DNA of 64,000 nucleotides from Nonomuraea sp. NEAU-A123 (GCF_018603905.1 NZ_JAHFZZ010000008.1:124001-188000); one strand, 5' to 3'. Shown: positions 18,033 through 27,502, counted from the stretch's first letter. Numbers and translations: made by a program. Notes: generated by a model not told the origin, from the letters alone.

Positions 18033-18914
18033 TCAGGTGCGCTCGGTGTGCGGGTGGTCGGCGTTCTGGGGCTCGCGGGTGGCGGCCCAGCTGGCCAGGA
18101 GGCGGAGTTTGTCTTCGGAGTCGCTTGCGGGCTCGGTGCCGTAGGCCACGAGGGTGAGGCCGTCGGCGGGCAGGTCCAGGGACTCGTAAGTGAGGTGGAG
18201 GTCGCCGACGACGGGGTGGTGGAAGGGTTTGGCTCCGAGGTGGTGCTGGCGGACGTCGTGGCGGGCCCAGCGGGTACGGAAGTCCTCGCTGCGGGTGGAC
18301 AGCTCGCCGACCAGGTCGGTGAGGTCTTTGTCGTGGGGGTCGCGGCCTGCTTGGGCGTGCAGGAGGGCGACGGTGTCGTCGGCGGCGCGTTCCCAATCGC
18401 CCCAGAACAGGTGGGAGCGGACGTCGAGGAAGATGAAGCGGGCGTGGTTGGGGGTGGCGCCGCGGGCGGCGTCGAACATGGGCGCGTACAGGGCGCGGCC
18501 GAGGGCATTGGTGGCCAGGACGTCGCCGCGGCCGTTCATGACGAAGGCCGGCGCGTCGGTCATGGAGTCCAGCAGCCGCTGCACTGAGGGCCGGACCTGG
18601 TCGGGGGTGGGGCGGCGTCGACCGCGCGAGCCGGGGCCGGTGGCGCGGGCCAGATCCTCCAGGTGGGTACGTTCGGCGTCATTCAGCCGCAGTGCGCGAG
18701 CCAGGGCGTCCAGGACCTGGTCGGAGACTCCGGACAGGTCACCGCGTTCCAGGCGGGAGTAGTACTCCACGCTCACTCCGGCCAGTTGGGCGACCTCGGT
18801 GCGGCGCAGCCCGGGGACCCGGCGGGTTCCGTAGGAGGGTAGCCCGGCCTGCTGCGGGCTGATCTTGGCCCGGCGAGAGGTCAGGAACTCACGGATCTCG
18901 CGGCGGTTGTCCAT
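18033..18914 (-). CDS. XRE-family regulator with MmyB-like ligand domain
   Basis: The 293-residue protein has an N-terminal helix-turn-helix (about 35-90: RRVPGLRRTEVAQLAGVSVEYYSRLERGD). A C-terminal MmyB-like PAS domain follows, with AFVMNGRGDVLATNALGRALYAPMF. The ATG at 18914 has a close GAGGAG site. The family is common in actinomycetes and often lies next to the oxidoreductase or dehydrogenase gene it controls. Here a zinc alcohol dehydrogenase gene starts 220 bases away in the divergent direction, so it is the probable target. The ligand is unknown. Confidence 0.88.
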   Translation of the reverse strand: MDNRREIREFLTSRRAKISPQQAGLPSYGTRRVPGLRRTEVAQLAGVSVEYYSRLERGDLSGVSDQVLDALARALRLNDAERTHLEDLARATGPGSRGRRRPTPDQVRPSVQRLLDSMTDAPAFVMNGRGDVLATNALGRALYAPMFDAARGATPNHARFIFLDVRSHLFWGDWERAADDTVALLHAQAGRDPHDKDLTDLVGELSTRSEDFRTRWARHDVRQHHLGAKPFHHPVVGDLHLTYESLDLPADGLTLVAYGTEPASDSEDKLRLLASWAATREPQNADHPHTERT

Positions 18915-19134
18915 TCTCCTCAGGTTATGCGGCCTCCCACCTCGTAGGGGTGCCCTGTCAGTACACCTTTCACCACTGCCTTCCTCACCGCCTGACCAGC
19001 GCTTTTCATGGGTAGTGCCCGGCCCTGCCGTACGGACGGCCGCATAGGGGTTTCGCCGATCCGGGCCGGCGCCGAGCGGGCGTGGCCTGCGGAGAACCAC
19101 AGATTCTGGACAACAGGCTCAAGGAGTGAATGAC

Positions 19135-20157
19135 ATGCGTGGTGTAGTGATGCACGCCCCCGGCGATGTCCGGGTGGAGGAGATCGACGACCCGAAGATC
19201 ACCGCCCCGACGGATGCGATCATCCGGCTGTCGGCGGCCTGTGTCTGCGGCTCGGACCTGTGGCCCTACCGGGGTGTGGACTCCGTCGATCAGCCCACCC
19301 CGATGGGACACGAGTACGTCGGGATCGTCGAGGAGGTCGGCAGCCAGGTCAGGAACGTCAAGCCCGGCCAGTTCGTCGTCGGCTCGTTCGTCTCCTCTGA
19401 CGGCACCTGCGAGATCTGCCGCTCGGGCTATCCCTCCTCCTGCGTCCACCGCGTGTTCATGAACGAGGTCGGCACCCAGGCGGAACGGGCCCTGATCCCG
19501 AACGCCGACGGCACGCTCGTGGCCACCCCCGGCATGCCCGACGCGGAGCTGATCCCCAGCCTCCTGGCCGCCTCCGACGTGCTGGGCACCGGCTGGTTCG
19601 GCGCGGTGGCCGCCCAGGCCTGCCCCGGCAGGACGGTCGCGGTCGTCGGCGACGGCGCGGTCGGCCTGCTGGCGGTGCTGGCCGCCAAGCAGCTGGGCGC
19701 CGAGCGGATCATCGCCATGAGCCGCCACGAGACGCGCCAGAAGCTGGCCCGGGAGTTCGGCGCCACCGACATCGTCACCGAGCGAGGCGACGACGGCGTG
19801 GCCAAGGTCAAGGAACTGACCGGCGGGCTGGGCGCCCACTCGGTCGTCGAGGCGGTCGGCACCCAGGAGTCGATGCAGCAGGCCATCCGCTCCGCCCGCC
19901 CCGGTGGCAATGTCGGCTTCGTGGGCGTCAACCACGACGTCGCCCTCAGCGGGGAGGAACTCTTCTTCGCCCAGGTCAATCTGCTCGGCGGCCCGGCCCC
20001 GGTGCGCCGGTTCCTGCCCGAGCTGATCGGCCTGATCTGGGACCGGAAGATCGACCCCGGCAAGGTCTTCGACCTCACCCTGCCGTTGGAGCAGGCCGCC
20101 GAGGGATACCGGGCCATGGACGAACGCCGGGCCATCAAGGCCCTGCTCACCCCCTGA
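19135..20157 (+). CDS. Zinc-dependent alcohol dehydrogenase (MDR family)
   Basis: The 340-residue medium-chain dehydrogenase has the catalytic zinc motifs CGSDLWPYRG and GHEYVG and a structural-zinc lobe with three visible cysteines (GTCEICRSGYPSSC). Its Rossmann motif VVGDGAVGLLAVLAA is followed by MSRHETR; the Ser/Arg after the second strand hints at NADP(H) preference (inference). AAGGAG at 19121-19126 fixes ATG 19135 as start. The probable regulator is the divergent XRE/MmyB-like gene. It oxidises an alcohol or reduces an aldehyde; the substrate is not predictable. Confidence 0.9.
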   Translation: MRGVVMHAPGDVRVEEIDDPKITAPTDAIIRLSAACVCGSDLWPYRGVDSVDQPTPMGHEYVGIVEEVGSQVRNVKPGQFVVGSFVSSDGTCEICRSGYPSSCVHRVFMNEVGTQAERALIPNADGTLVATPGMPDAELIPSLLAASDVLGTGWFGAVAAQACPGRTVAVVGDGAVGLLAVLAAKQLGAERIIAMSRHETRQKLAREFGATDIVTERGDDGVAKVKELTGGLGAHSVVEAVGTQESMQQAIRSARPGGNVGFVGVNHDVALSGEELFFAQVNLLGGPAPVRRFLPELIGLIWDRKIDPGKVFDLTLPLEQAAEGYRAMDERRAIKALLTP

Positions 20158-20242
20158 CCCGCGCGACGCCCCTGGGCCGGTGGCCGCCGTCTCCCACGCT
20201 GCGGTGAGAACGCCTCCCGGGGCGCGTCTCTGACCGCCGGTT

Positions 20243-21796
20243 CTAGAGGAGGCTCACTCTCTCGATCGCGTCGGCCAGGCGGGAGACGGCCTCGGCCACG
20301 GCGCTGTCGGCGAGGTTGCCGTATCCGAGGATCAGCGTCGAATCCCCGGCCCCCGCCTCCGAGGTGTAGTTGCCGACGGCGTCGACGCTGACCCCGTCGC
20401 AGGCCGCGGCGGCGACGACCTCGGTGGCCCGGACGCCGTCGAGGTGGAGCAGCAGGTGAAGTCCGGCCGCCGCCCCGGAGACCCGGGCTCCCGGCAGCCG
20501 GCGGGCCAGCTCGCCGACCAGGGCGTCACGGCGGGCACGGTAGCGCCGCCGGCAGGCCCGCAGGTGACGGTCGTAGCCGCCGTTGTCCAGGAACCAGGCA
20601 AAGGCCAGCTGATCGAGTACGGGCGGCGGCAGGGCCAGTGGGTTGGCCGCGGCGACGTCCGGTGTCCAGCGTGGCGGGGTGGCGAACCAGCCGATGCGCA
20701 GGGCCGGTGACAGCGTCTTGCTGACCGAGCCGAGCAGGGCCGTCCGCGAGGGCGCCATGCCCTGGATCGCGGCGACCGGGCGGCGGTCGTAGCGGTAGTC
20801 GGCGTCCTTGTCCTCTTCCAGGAGGATGCCGTCGACGTCGTGCGCCCACCGGATGAGCTCGGCCCGCCGCGCGGGCGCCAGGACCGTACCGGTGGGGAAC
20901 TGGTGGGCCGGAGCCACGATGGCGGCCCTGATCCATGGCTGGTCGCGCAAGAGATCGACGCGGAGCCCGTCCCCGTCGACGCTGATGGGGACGGCGACCA
21001 GGCCGGCGTCCGTGACTGCCTCGCGGGTCCAGGTCCAGCCGGGGTCCTCCACGGCCAGGTGGGTGTGACCGTGTTCGCGCAGGCTGCGGGCGATCCGGGC
21101 CAGGCCGTCGGTGGTCCCCGCGCAGATCGTCAGATCCTCGGCCGAGATGGCGGCACCGCGCGAACGCGTCAGGTATCCGGCGAGGGTCTCCCGCAGTTGC
21201 GGGTGACCGGCGTGTTCCAGGTAGCCGAGGTCGGTGAACGGGGACTGCCTGCCCGCCTCCCGTACGGCGTCCGCCCAACGTTTGCGCGGGAACGCCCGCA
21301 GGTCGGGCAGGCCGGGCGTGAAGTCGAAGCGCGGATGCGCGGACGGCGAAGCCGGACGGGTCGACGGCGGCCCCGGCGAGGGCGAGCCCGCGACTCCAGA
21401 CCGTTCCCCCGTGGGCGAGCCGACAACACCAGGCCGCACGCCCGTGGGCGAACCGACAACTCCACGCCGCCCACCGACGGGCGAGTCGCCGAAACCGGGT
21501 CGCACCCCCGTGGCCGGGCTTGCGACTCCGGGGCGGACTCGGGTGGCTGAGCCGGCGCGTGCTTCGAGGTAGCCCTCGGCTGCCAACTGCGCGTACGCCT
21601 CGGTGACCACCCAGCGCGAGCAGCCCAGGTCGGCTGCCAGCGTACGGCTGGGCGGCAGGGCGCTGCCGGCGGCGATCCGGCCGCTGACGATCGCGGACCG
21701 CAGCGCCCTGCGCAGGCGGTCGTGCAGCGGCCCGGCCGGCTGCGCCTCGAGATCCAGCAGCGTGTCCCACGCGGCATTGGTCTGGTTCTTCGGCAT
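20243..21796 (-). CDS. MocR/PdxR-type GntR-aminotransferase regulator
   Basis: The 517-residue protein joins a GntR winged helix (about 15-80; PLHDRLRRALRSAIVSGRIAAGSALPPSRTLAADLGCSR) to a fold-type I aminotransferase domain (about 170-517) with the PLP lysine in GSVSKTLSPALRIGW. The linker is unusual: five tandem 11-residue units based on GVRPGVVGSPT, encoded by a 33-bp repeat. MocR proteins use PLP as effector, often for vitamin B6 or GABA genes. A 6-bp inverted repeat lies directly before the start. The divergent neighbour is a 55-residue ORF rather than a PLP gene. Confidence 0.9.
   Translation of the reverse strand: MPKNQTNAAWDTLLDLEAQPAGPLHDRLRRALRSAIVSGRIAAGSALPPSRTLAADLGCSRWVVTEAYAQLAAEGYLEARAGSATRVRPGVASPATGVRPGFGDSPVGGRRGVVGSPTGVRPGVVGSPTGERSGVAGSPSPGPPSTRPASPSAHPRFDFTPGLPDLRAFPRKRWADAVREAGRQSPFTDLGYLEHAGHPQLRETLAGYLTRSRGAAISAEDLTICAGTTDGLARIARSLREHGHTHLAVEDPGWTWTREAVTDAGLVAVPISVDGDGLRVDLLRDQPWIRAAIVAPAHQFPTGTVLAPARRAELIRWAHDVDGILLEEDKDADYRYDRRPVAAIQGMAPSRTALLGSVSKTLSPALRIGWFATPPRWTPDVAAANPLALPPPVLDQLAFAWFLDNGGYDRHLRACRRRYRARRDALVGELARRLPGARVSGAAAGLHLLLHLDGVRATEVVAAAACDGVSVDAVGNYTSEAGAGDSTLILGYGNLADSAVAEAVSRLADAIERVSLL
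21384..21548. repeat. Tandem repeat, 5 x 33 bp, in MocR linker
   Basis: Five contiguous 33-base units start at 21384, 21417, 21450, 21483 and 21516. The first two are most alike (GAGCC-G-C-A-A-C-CCA core with CCCGTGGGC end). The period is a multiple of three, so copy-number change would lengthen or shorten the flexible linker without a frameshift. Confidence 0.85.
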
Positions 21797-21799
21797 CCA

Positions 21800-21818
21800 A
21801 TTGGCCAGGGTAGCCAAT
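21800..21818. promoter_or_regulatory. Candidate MocR operator
   Basis: ATTGGC-N7-GCCAAT is a perfect 6-bp inverted repeat immediately upstream of the MocR start codon, inside the divergent promoter region. Position suggests autoregulation. Confidence 0.5.
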
Positions 21819-21865
21819 CCGCTTCGACCTACCGTGGAGATCACCCGATGAGGAGGAGATCTGGC

Positions 21866-22033
21866 ATGGGTAGACGTGAAGACGGAGACGGCGTTCCCCC
21901 CTGGCTGCTCGCGGCCGGTCTGTCGGGACGGCCGGGGACGCCCACGGGGATGCTGGCCGGCAGGCGTCGGCGATCCTCGGCGGGGTGGGTGAGAGCCTTG
22001 GCGAGAGCGATCACCCGAGGCCGCCACCAGTGA
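21866..22033 (+). CDS. Small basic hypothetical protein (55 aa)
   Basis: ATG 21866 follows an excellent AGGAGGAG site (21851-21858) and the ORF ends one codon before a strong hairpin (22034-22055). The product starts MGRREDGDGVPPWLLAAGLSG and has an arginine-rich second half (AGRRRRSSAGWVRALARAITRGRH), possibly amphipathic. I do not recognise it. It is divergent from the MocR regulator and may be its target. The flanking signals make it more likely real than most ORFs of this size. Confidence 0.5.
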   Translation: MGRREDGDGVPPWLLAAGLSGRPGTPTGMLAGRRRRSSAGWVRALARAITRGRHQ

Positions 22034-22055
22034 CACGCCCAGGGTCGTGGGCGTG
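22034..22055 (+). terminator. Terminator after 55-aa ORF
   Basis: CACGCCCA and TGGGCGTG form a perfect 8-bp stem with a GGGTCG loop directly after the small ORF's stop codon. Confidence 0.65.
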
Positions 22056-22060
22056 AAGGA

Positions 22061-22093
22061 TGCGGTTCCGGCCACTCGGTGACCGGAACCGCA
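22061..22093 (-). terminator. Terminator of RHS gene
   Basis: TGCGGTTCCGG and CCGGAACCGCA form a perfect 11-bp stem with an 11-base loop, starting 12 bases beyond the RHS stop codon on the minus strand. Confidence 0.7.
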
Positions 22094-22104
22094 CGGGGGA
22101 CGGC

Positions 22105-25100
22105 TCAGTAGGGCCGTTGGAGGAAGCGGCCGAGCGACGGGTCGTACAGGCGGCCCGACACCAGCACCGTCCCGTCCAGCGTGGTCGGGTGGAACGCGCC
22201 GCCCAGCCAGCCGTAGCGGCGCGGCTCGGAAGCCACGCCGAACTCGTCGTACCCGACCACGGTCGCCAGGCCGCTGTCGAGATCCAGCTCAGAGCCCACG
22301 TCTCCGCCGACGGTGAGCAGTTGGAGGCGTACCGACCCGGTCGCGCCCGTGAGCGCGGCCAGCTCGCCGCCGACGCCGGCCACATGACGGACGACCGCGC
22401 CGTTCTCGGCGACCCAGGAGGGCTGGTCGCCGCCTGCGGCGTAGTGGTGGACGGTGACCGCGCCCGCCTCGGTGGTCTCCGACCTGATCCGGCCCGCCGG
22501 ATCGCGCGTCCAGGTCAGGCTCCGCTGGCCGGAGGTCTGCTTGGCCGGCCCGCCGTCGGCGAAGTAGCCGATAGTCCGCCCGCCCGGCAGCGAGGTGGTG
22601 CGGCCCGCCGGGTCGTAGCCGTAGCCGTCTCCGGTCAGCCTGCCGTCGGAGGTGTAGGCGTACGTCGTGATGCTCGCGGCGGAGTCGTCGGCCACCGGGC
22701 AGTCCTCCTCCGACGCCTGCACCGCCAGCCGGACCCGGTTGCCCACGCCGTCGTAGCCGTAGCGGCGCAGCGTGCACAGCGGGAAGGCGATCTCCAGCAC
22801 CGAGGCGACCTGCCCCGCCTTGTCGTAGCCGAGCTGCCGGTCGGACATGGTGTCGCTGCGCATGCGCAGCAGCTCCTGGCCGTGGACGTTCCGGCCGATC
22901 TGGTCGATCATCACGGGGCCTTCCAGCCCGTCCCGGGTGTAGATCCGGGCGTAGTTCTGGCCGCGCTCGTCGTAGGCGGAGACCAGGTGCAGCCCGCCCG
23001 GCAGGTCGCCCTCGATCTGGCGGCCCTCGTCGTCGTAGCGGGCGGTGAAGGTGCCCGCGACCGAGTCGGTGACCGAGGTGGGCAGGCCGCGCGGCTCGGC
23101 CGTGTGGTCGTAGGCGTAGACCCTGGTGGACGAGGCCGAGTCCACGACCTTGGCCGGGCGGTCGAGGTCGTCGTACTCGGTGCGGGTCTGGCCGCCGTCC
23201 GCGTCGGCGTGGGAGATGACCCGGCCCAGCCGGTCGTAGGCCGTCACGATCTTCTCCGTGCCGCGCCACCGTTCGGTGGGCCGGCCGGTGGCCGGGCTGT
23301 AGCCGATGCCGATCTCGGCTTCCCCGCCGGCCTGGGTCGTGATGGGCCGGCCGGCCGCGTCGCGCTTGATCGTGGTGACCGTGCCTGCCTCGGTCACCGT
23401 GTTCGGCAGGCCGGCGGCGGTGTAGGTGTACGTCCGCCCGCCGTCCTGGCACACCAGGCCCGCCCACTCCGGCCGCCCGCCGCACGGGGCGCCGCCGGTC
23501 GCCGTGTACAGGACGGGCGGGGCGGTGTCGGTGGTGACGGCCTTGCCGCCGGGGTCGCGGACCGTCTTGAGCTGCCGGCCGGTGGCCCAGTCGTAGGTGA
23601 TGGCGGTGGTCCTGACGTCCGCGTCCGGCTTGGACTCGCGCCCGACGATCACGGCGCCGGCCTTGACGGTGGTCGGCAGATCGCGGGCCGCCGCGCCGGT
23701 CGGCCGGCCCTCGTCGTACGTGCTCACGGTGCGGGTCCTGGCGCCGATGCCGTACCCGGCGGGCAGGTCGTCCACGTCGGACTCCAGGTTCACGATGTGG
23801 ACCGGGCTCAGCTCCTCGATCTTTCGGCGGCCCGAGGCGTCGTAGACCGAGCGGGTGGACAGCAGTTCCGCCCGCTCGTCCGCGCCGTAGCCGGTGATGG
23901 CCAGCTCGGCGAGCCGGTAGTCGGTCGTCGGCCGCTGCGACAGCTCCCTGTTCGCGGCGGTGAGCATGCGCGTCGCGTGGCCGAACCGGTCGTAGCCGAC
24001 GGCGGACAGGTGCCCGCCGGGGGTCAGCACGTTGACCGCCCGGCCCGACTCGTCCAGGTACGTCACGGTGGGCCGGATCATCGACCCCGGCGGGTGCACC
24101 GCCGTGGCCGTCACGGGAGCGTCCGCCTGCCCCCAGGCCGCGATGGCCGTGGCCGTCAGATCGGCCGGGCCGCCGGCCGCCTTGCCGAGCGGCACCCCGT
24201 ACACGATGGTGCTCTTGGCCTCGCCCGCGATCTGGTCGGCGGTGCCCGGCTTGAGCGTGGAGCGGGCGACGGTCTTCAGGCGGCCGTCGGCGTCGTAGCC
24301 GAAGGTCCACGGCAGCTCGCCCGGCGGGGTGAGCGTCGAGACGCGGCCCGCGCTGTCATAGCCGTAGACGGTCTTCAGCACGGGGATGATCCTCGGGTCC
24401 CAGGTCTCGGCGAGGCGTCCGGCGCTGTCGTAGGTGTACTGGGTTATCACGGCTCCCTGGAGGGACACGGTGCTCAGGCGGCCGTCGGTGCCGTAGCCGA
24501 AGTCGAGCGTGTGGCCGGAGCGGGTGAGCGACTTGGGCCGGTCCTGTTCGTAAGCGTACTCGGTGGGCAGGTACCGGTCTCCTTGCTTGGCGAACGTGGT
24601 CGCCTGTCCCCGCGAGTCGGTGAGCGTGTACGTGCCGGTGAGCGTCAGGTCCTCGGCCCCGCGCTCCGGCTTCCATCCGTCCTTGGTCCTGGTGAACTGG
24701 ACCGGAGTGCCATCGGCCCTGGTCACCTGGACCGAGTTCGGCGAGGTCTCCACGAGTGAGGCGATCCCCTGCGACCAGCCGGGGTTCCTGGAGGTGGCCG
24801 TCCGGGTGAGTGTCAGGCCGAACGGGCCGCCCGCGGTGGTCTGGAGGCGGTAGTCACCGGTCAGCAGGTTCACCGTGCCCGGACCGACTTCGCTGGTCGC
24901 CGCCTTGGTGGCGCGGCGGTCGACGACGATCTCGGCGGACGACGACTCCACCGGTGTGCCCGCCGTGCCGGTGACGAGCGCGCGCACCTGCACCGCGGCG
25001 TCGCCGAGCTGGGTTCCGGCGTCCCAGACCAGGCCGGACACCTTGTTCGGCGCGGCCACGGGCCAGGCGGTCAGGGGCTTGCCGTCGGCGGTGACCACGT

Positions 25101-27372
25101 TCGCCACGGGCAGGTCGGCCCACTCGTCGGTCTCGGCCCGCCGGTACTGGAACCTCGCCTGGGTGAAGCCGATGCCGGTCACCGCGAGCGGGACCTTGCC
25201 GGTGCTCCGCAGGCCGTCCTTCGGCGCGTCGAGCGTGGCCACGGCCGCGCCCGAGCCGACGTTGAAGGCGTACACGGTGGTCGGCGAGGCGTTCCCGGCC
25301 TTGTCCAGGGTGTACACGCTGACGGTGTGCGCGCCCACGGTGGGCGGGGTCAGCTTGGCGGAGACGGCCGCGCCGGTGGTGAGCACCTTCGTGACCGCCG
25401 CGTCGTCGAGCCGGTAGGCGATCCAGCCGGTGTCGGTGTTCGCGGGCGTGAAGGTGAAGGTGCCCGGTTTGCCGGCGTCGCCGTGCAGGCCGCCGTCGGC
25501 CGGGTAGTCGGCCGAGGTGACCGAGGGCGCGGGCGGTTTGACGGTGTCCACGGAGAACGTCGCCGTCTGGTACGCCTTCGAGCTGAGCGACCCGTCGTTG
25601 GCCCACGACCGGATCGTGTACGTCTTGCCGTTGGCCAGCTTTCCGGCGGGCACGTTCGCGCCGGAGAAGCCGTTGCTGGCCACGTACGCGCCGTAGAGGT
25701 TGTCGATGACCAGCGTCGAGCCGGCGTACACGTCGAACAGCCCGCGCACGTTGCCGCCGTCGGGATCGCGCACGTGGTTGCGTAGTTGCGGGGTGAGCGT
25801 GTTGGTCCAGCGGGTGCCGTTGTAGTCGACGTACGGGGAGAGCCAGGTGGAGACCGGGGTACTCGGGTAGGAGTTGTACGTCACCGAGATATACGGGAGG
25901 TGGGCCGAGGCGTTGCCCGAGTTGAAACGCTTCCAGGCGTACTCGTCGGTCTCGCTGGCGGCCCGCAGGCCCATGCCGGACTCCTTCCACCCCTCGTTGG
26001 CCCAGTACTGGACCAACGAGGTGACGTTGGCGCTCACCCAGCCGTCGGCGCAGCCGCTGCCCCAGCCCTTGGTCTCGCTGGAGGCGGCGTACTTGTCGGC
26101 CAGCGCCGGGCCGGGCCAGCGCGAGGACGTCGAGGCCCGGTTGGCCGACCACACCTCCCACGACCTGGTGTTGCACGACCACGAGTGGAAGTTCCAGAGC
26201 TTCAGCGACGCCGCGGTGATCTTCTTGCCCGCGATGCCGGGGGTCTTCCAGGTGATGAACGACCGGGCGACCTGGCCGCTGCCGTTGTTGCCGATCTTGA
26301 GCTCGGTCGCGCCCGACTGGTCGGTGCCGTAGCCCTCCTGCACGAACGTGTCGAAGACCTGGCCGAGGTTGAGCGAAGGATCGACCGTGACGGGGTACTT
26401 CGTGGCCGGGTCGCCGAGGAAGGCGGGGTCGGGGGTGAGGACGAGGTCCCGACCGGACACCTTCATGGCGACGGGCGCGCGGCGCAGGTGGTCGCCCGAG
26501 CCCGGGTCCACCGTGGCGTCCCACATGACGGGGGCCGGGATGGTGGCGGTCGTCTTTCCCTTGTCGTCCACCAGCTCGACGCCACCGTCCGGAGCCTGGC
26601 GGGGCCGCACGCCCGGCGCGCCGAGCCGCAGGGTGTACGAGAGCGGGGTGGCGGGGCGGCCCTTGACCAGCAGGAACTGCTCGGCACCCGTCCTGGTGGC
26701 GGTGACGACCAGGTCGGCGCCCGGCATGACGTCCGGGTACGTGGCCGTCTCGCCGGACAGGCGTGGGGTGGGCAGCGCGCCCTTCCACTGCAGGGTCACC
26801 TTGGTGGCGCCCTCGCCGATCGTGATCAGGTCGGTCGCCCCGGACGCCTGCCGGGCCACGCCGGGCCGTCCGCCGCCGAGTCTGAGCGCCCGGCCGTGGC
26901 CCCGGGTCACGATCTCGCCCGACGGCGCCTCGGTGAGCGAGATGTCCACCGGCGCCCACGCGCCGTCGCGGCGGAACCTGACCGGGCCGGCGAACGAGTC
27001 GACCGTCAGCGTGCCGTCCGGGTTGGCGTAGGTGGTGGTGGTCTCGGTACGGCCGTCCGCGACCTCCACCCGCCGGCCGCTCAGACGGGCGGACAGCCGA
27101 GCGGAGGCCTCGTCGGGCGCGCTCGGCTCGGCCGCGAGACGGGCGGGTGCGCTCGGGTCGTCCACCGGCTTCGACGCGGTGGTGGGGGCGGCCGGAGATG
27201 GCGACCCGGCGGCGGTGGGGGCGGCGGCCGGGGACCCGGCGGTGGCGACGGTGGACGGGGACGGCGACCCGGCGGCGAGCGGTTCGGCAGCGGCGGGCGA
27301 GGGGAGCGCGGCCAGCGGGAGAAGCAGCAGGGCGAGACCACCGGCAAGGGCCCGTGGCGTGATGGCAGGCAT
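22105..27372 (-). CDS. Secreted RHS/YD-repeat protein with DNRLRE domain, no toxin tip
   Basis: The 1755-residue protein has a Sec signal peptide (cleavage near residue 29) and a Pro/Ala-rich linker. A DNRLRE-type beta domain spans about residues 330-510 (LGQVFDTFVQEGYGTDQSGA). Fibronectin/Ig-like segments follow, then a long series of RHS/YD repeats from about 830 (YGYDSAGRVSTLTPPG, YDRFGHATRML, YDPAGRTTSLPGG). It ends with the RHS core signature YDPSLGRFLQRPY and stops at once. Polymorphic toxins normally continue with a variable toxin domain, which is absent. It could be an orphan shell, a surface protein or a truncated toxin. No immunity-like gene lies downstream. Confidence 0.9.
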   Translation of the reverse strand: MPAITPRALAGGLALLLLPLAALPSPAAAEPLAAGSPSPSTVATAGSPAAAPTAAGSPSPAAPTTASKPVDDPSAPARLAAEPSAPDEASARLSARLSGRRVEVADGRTETTTTYANPDGTLTVDSFAGPVRFRRDGAWAPVDISLTEAPSGEIVTRGHGRALRLGGGRPGVARQASGATDLITIGEGATKVTLQWKGALPTPRLSGETATYPDVMPGADLVVTATRTGAEQFLLVKGRPATPLSYTLRLGAPGVRPRQAPDGGVELVDDKGKTTATIPAPVMWDATVDPGSGDHLRRAPVAMKVSGRDLVLTPDPAFLGDPATKYPVTVDPSLNLGQVFDTFVQEGYGTDQSGATELKIGNNGSGQVARSFITWKTPGIAGKKITAASLKLWNFHSWSCNTRSWEVWSANRASTSSRWPGPALADKYAASSETKGWGSGCADGWVSANVTSLVQYWANEGWKESGMGLRAASETDEYAWKRFNSGNASAHLPYISVTYNSYPSTPVSTWLSPYVDYNGTRWTNTLTPQLRNHVRDPDGGNVRGLFDVYAGSTLVIDNLYGAYVASNGFSGANVPAGKLANGKTYTIRSWANDGSLSSKAYQTATFSVDTVKPPAPSVTSADYPADGGLHGDAGKPGTFTFTPANTDTGWIAYRLDDAAVTKVLTTGAAVSAKLTPPTVGAHTVSVYTLDKAGNASPTTVYAFNVGSGAAVATLDAPKDGLRSTGKVPLAVTGIGFTQARFQYRRAETDEWADLPVANVVTADGKPLTAWPVAAPNKVSGLVWDAGTQLGDAAVQVRALVTGTAGTPVESSSAEIVVDRRATKAATSEVGPGTVNLLTGDYRLQTTAGGPFGLTLTRTATSRNPGWSQGIASLVETSPNSVQVTRADGTPVQFTRTKDGWKPERGAEDLTLTGTYTLTDSRGQATTFAKQGDRYLPTEYAYEQDRPKSLTRSGHTLDFGYGTDGRLSTVSLQGAVITQYTYDSAGRLAETWDPRIIPVLKTVYGYDSAGRVSTLTPPGELPWTFGYDADGRLKTVARSTLKPGTADQIAGEAKSTIVYGVPLGKAAGGPADLTATAIAAWGQADAPVTATAVHPPGSMIRPTVTYLDESGRAVNVLTPGGHLSAVGYDRFGHATRMLTAANRELSQRPTTDYRLAELAITGYGADERAELLSTRSVYDASGRRKIEELSPVHIVNLESDVDDLPAGYGIGARTRTVSTYDEGRPTGAAARDLPTTVKAGAVIVGRESKPDADVRTTAITYDWATGRQLKTVRDPGGKAVTTDTAPPVLYTATGGAPCGGRPEWAGLVCQDGGRTYTYTAAGLPNTVTEAGTVTTIKRDAAGRPITTQAGGEAEIGIGYSPATGRPTERWRGTEKIVTAYDRLGRVISHADADGGQTRTEYDDLDRPAKVVDSASSTRVYAYDHTAEPRGLPTSVTDSVAGTFTARYDDEGRQIEGDLPGGLHLVSAYDERGQNYARIYTRDGLEGPVMIDQIGRNVHGQELLRMRSDTMSDRQLGYDKAGQVASVLEIAFPLCTLRRYGYDGVGNRVRLAVQASEEDCPVADDSAASITTYAYTSDGRLTGDGYGYDPAGRTTSLPGGRTIGYFADGGPAKQTSGQRSLTWTRDPAGRIRSETTEAGAVTVHHYAAGGDQPSWVAENGAVVRHVAGVGGELAALTGATGSVRLQLLTVGGDVGSELDLDSGLATVVGYDEFGVASEPRRYGWLGGAFHPTTLDGTVLVSGRLYDPSLGRFLQRPY

Positions 27373-27386
27373 GGGTGCTCCGGGAG

Positions 27387-27502
27387 ATGTGCGCGTGGGG
27401 CGAGGCGAGAGGTGTGCGTAGGGCGACGCAGAAGGTGTGCGCGTGAGGCGACGCGAGAGGTGTGCGTTGGGCGACGCAGAAGGTGTGCGCGTAGGGCGAC
27501 GC
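27387..27502. repeat. Compound tandem repeat upstream of RHS gene
   Basis: Five units alternate between 25 and 23 bases (starts 27387, 27412, 27435, 27460, 27483), giving a 48-base super-period. Each contains GTGTGCG followed by GGGCGACGC or a near variant and a CAGAAG or GAGAG end. They fill the space between the upstream gene's terminator and the RHS ribosome site. Confidence 0.85.
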
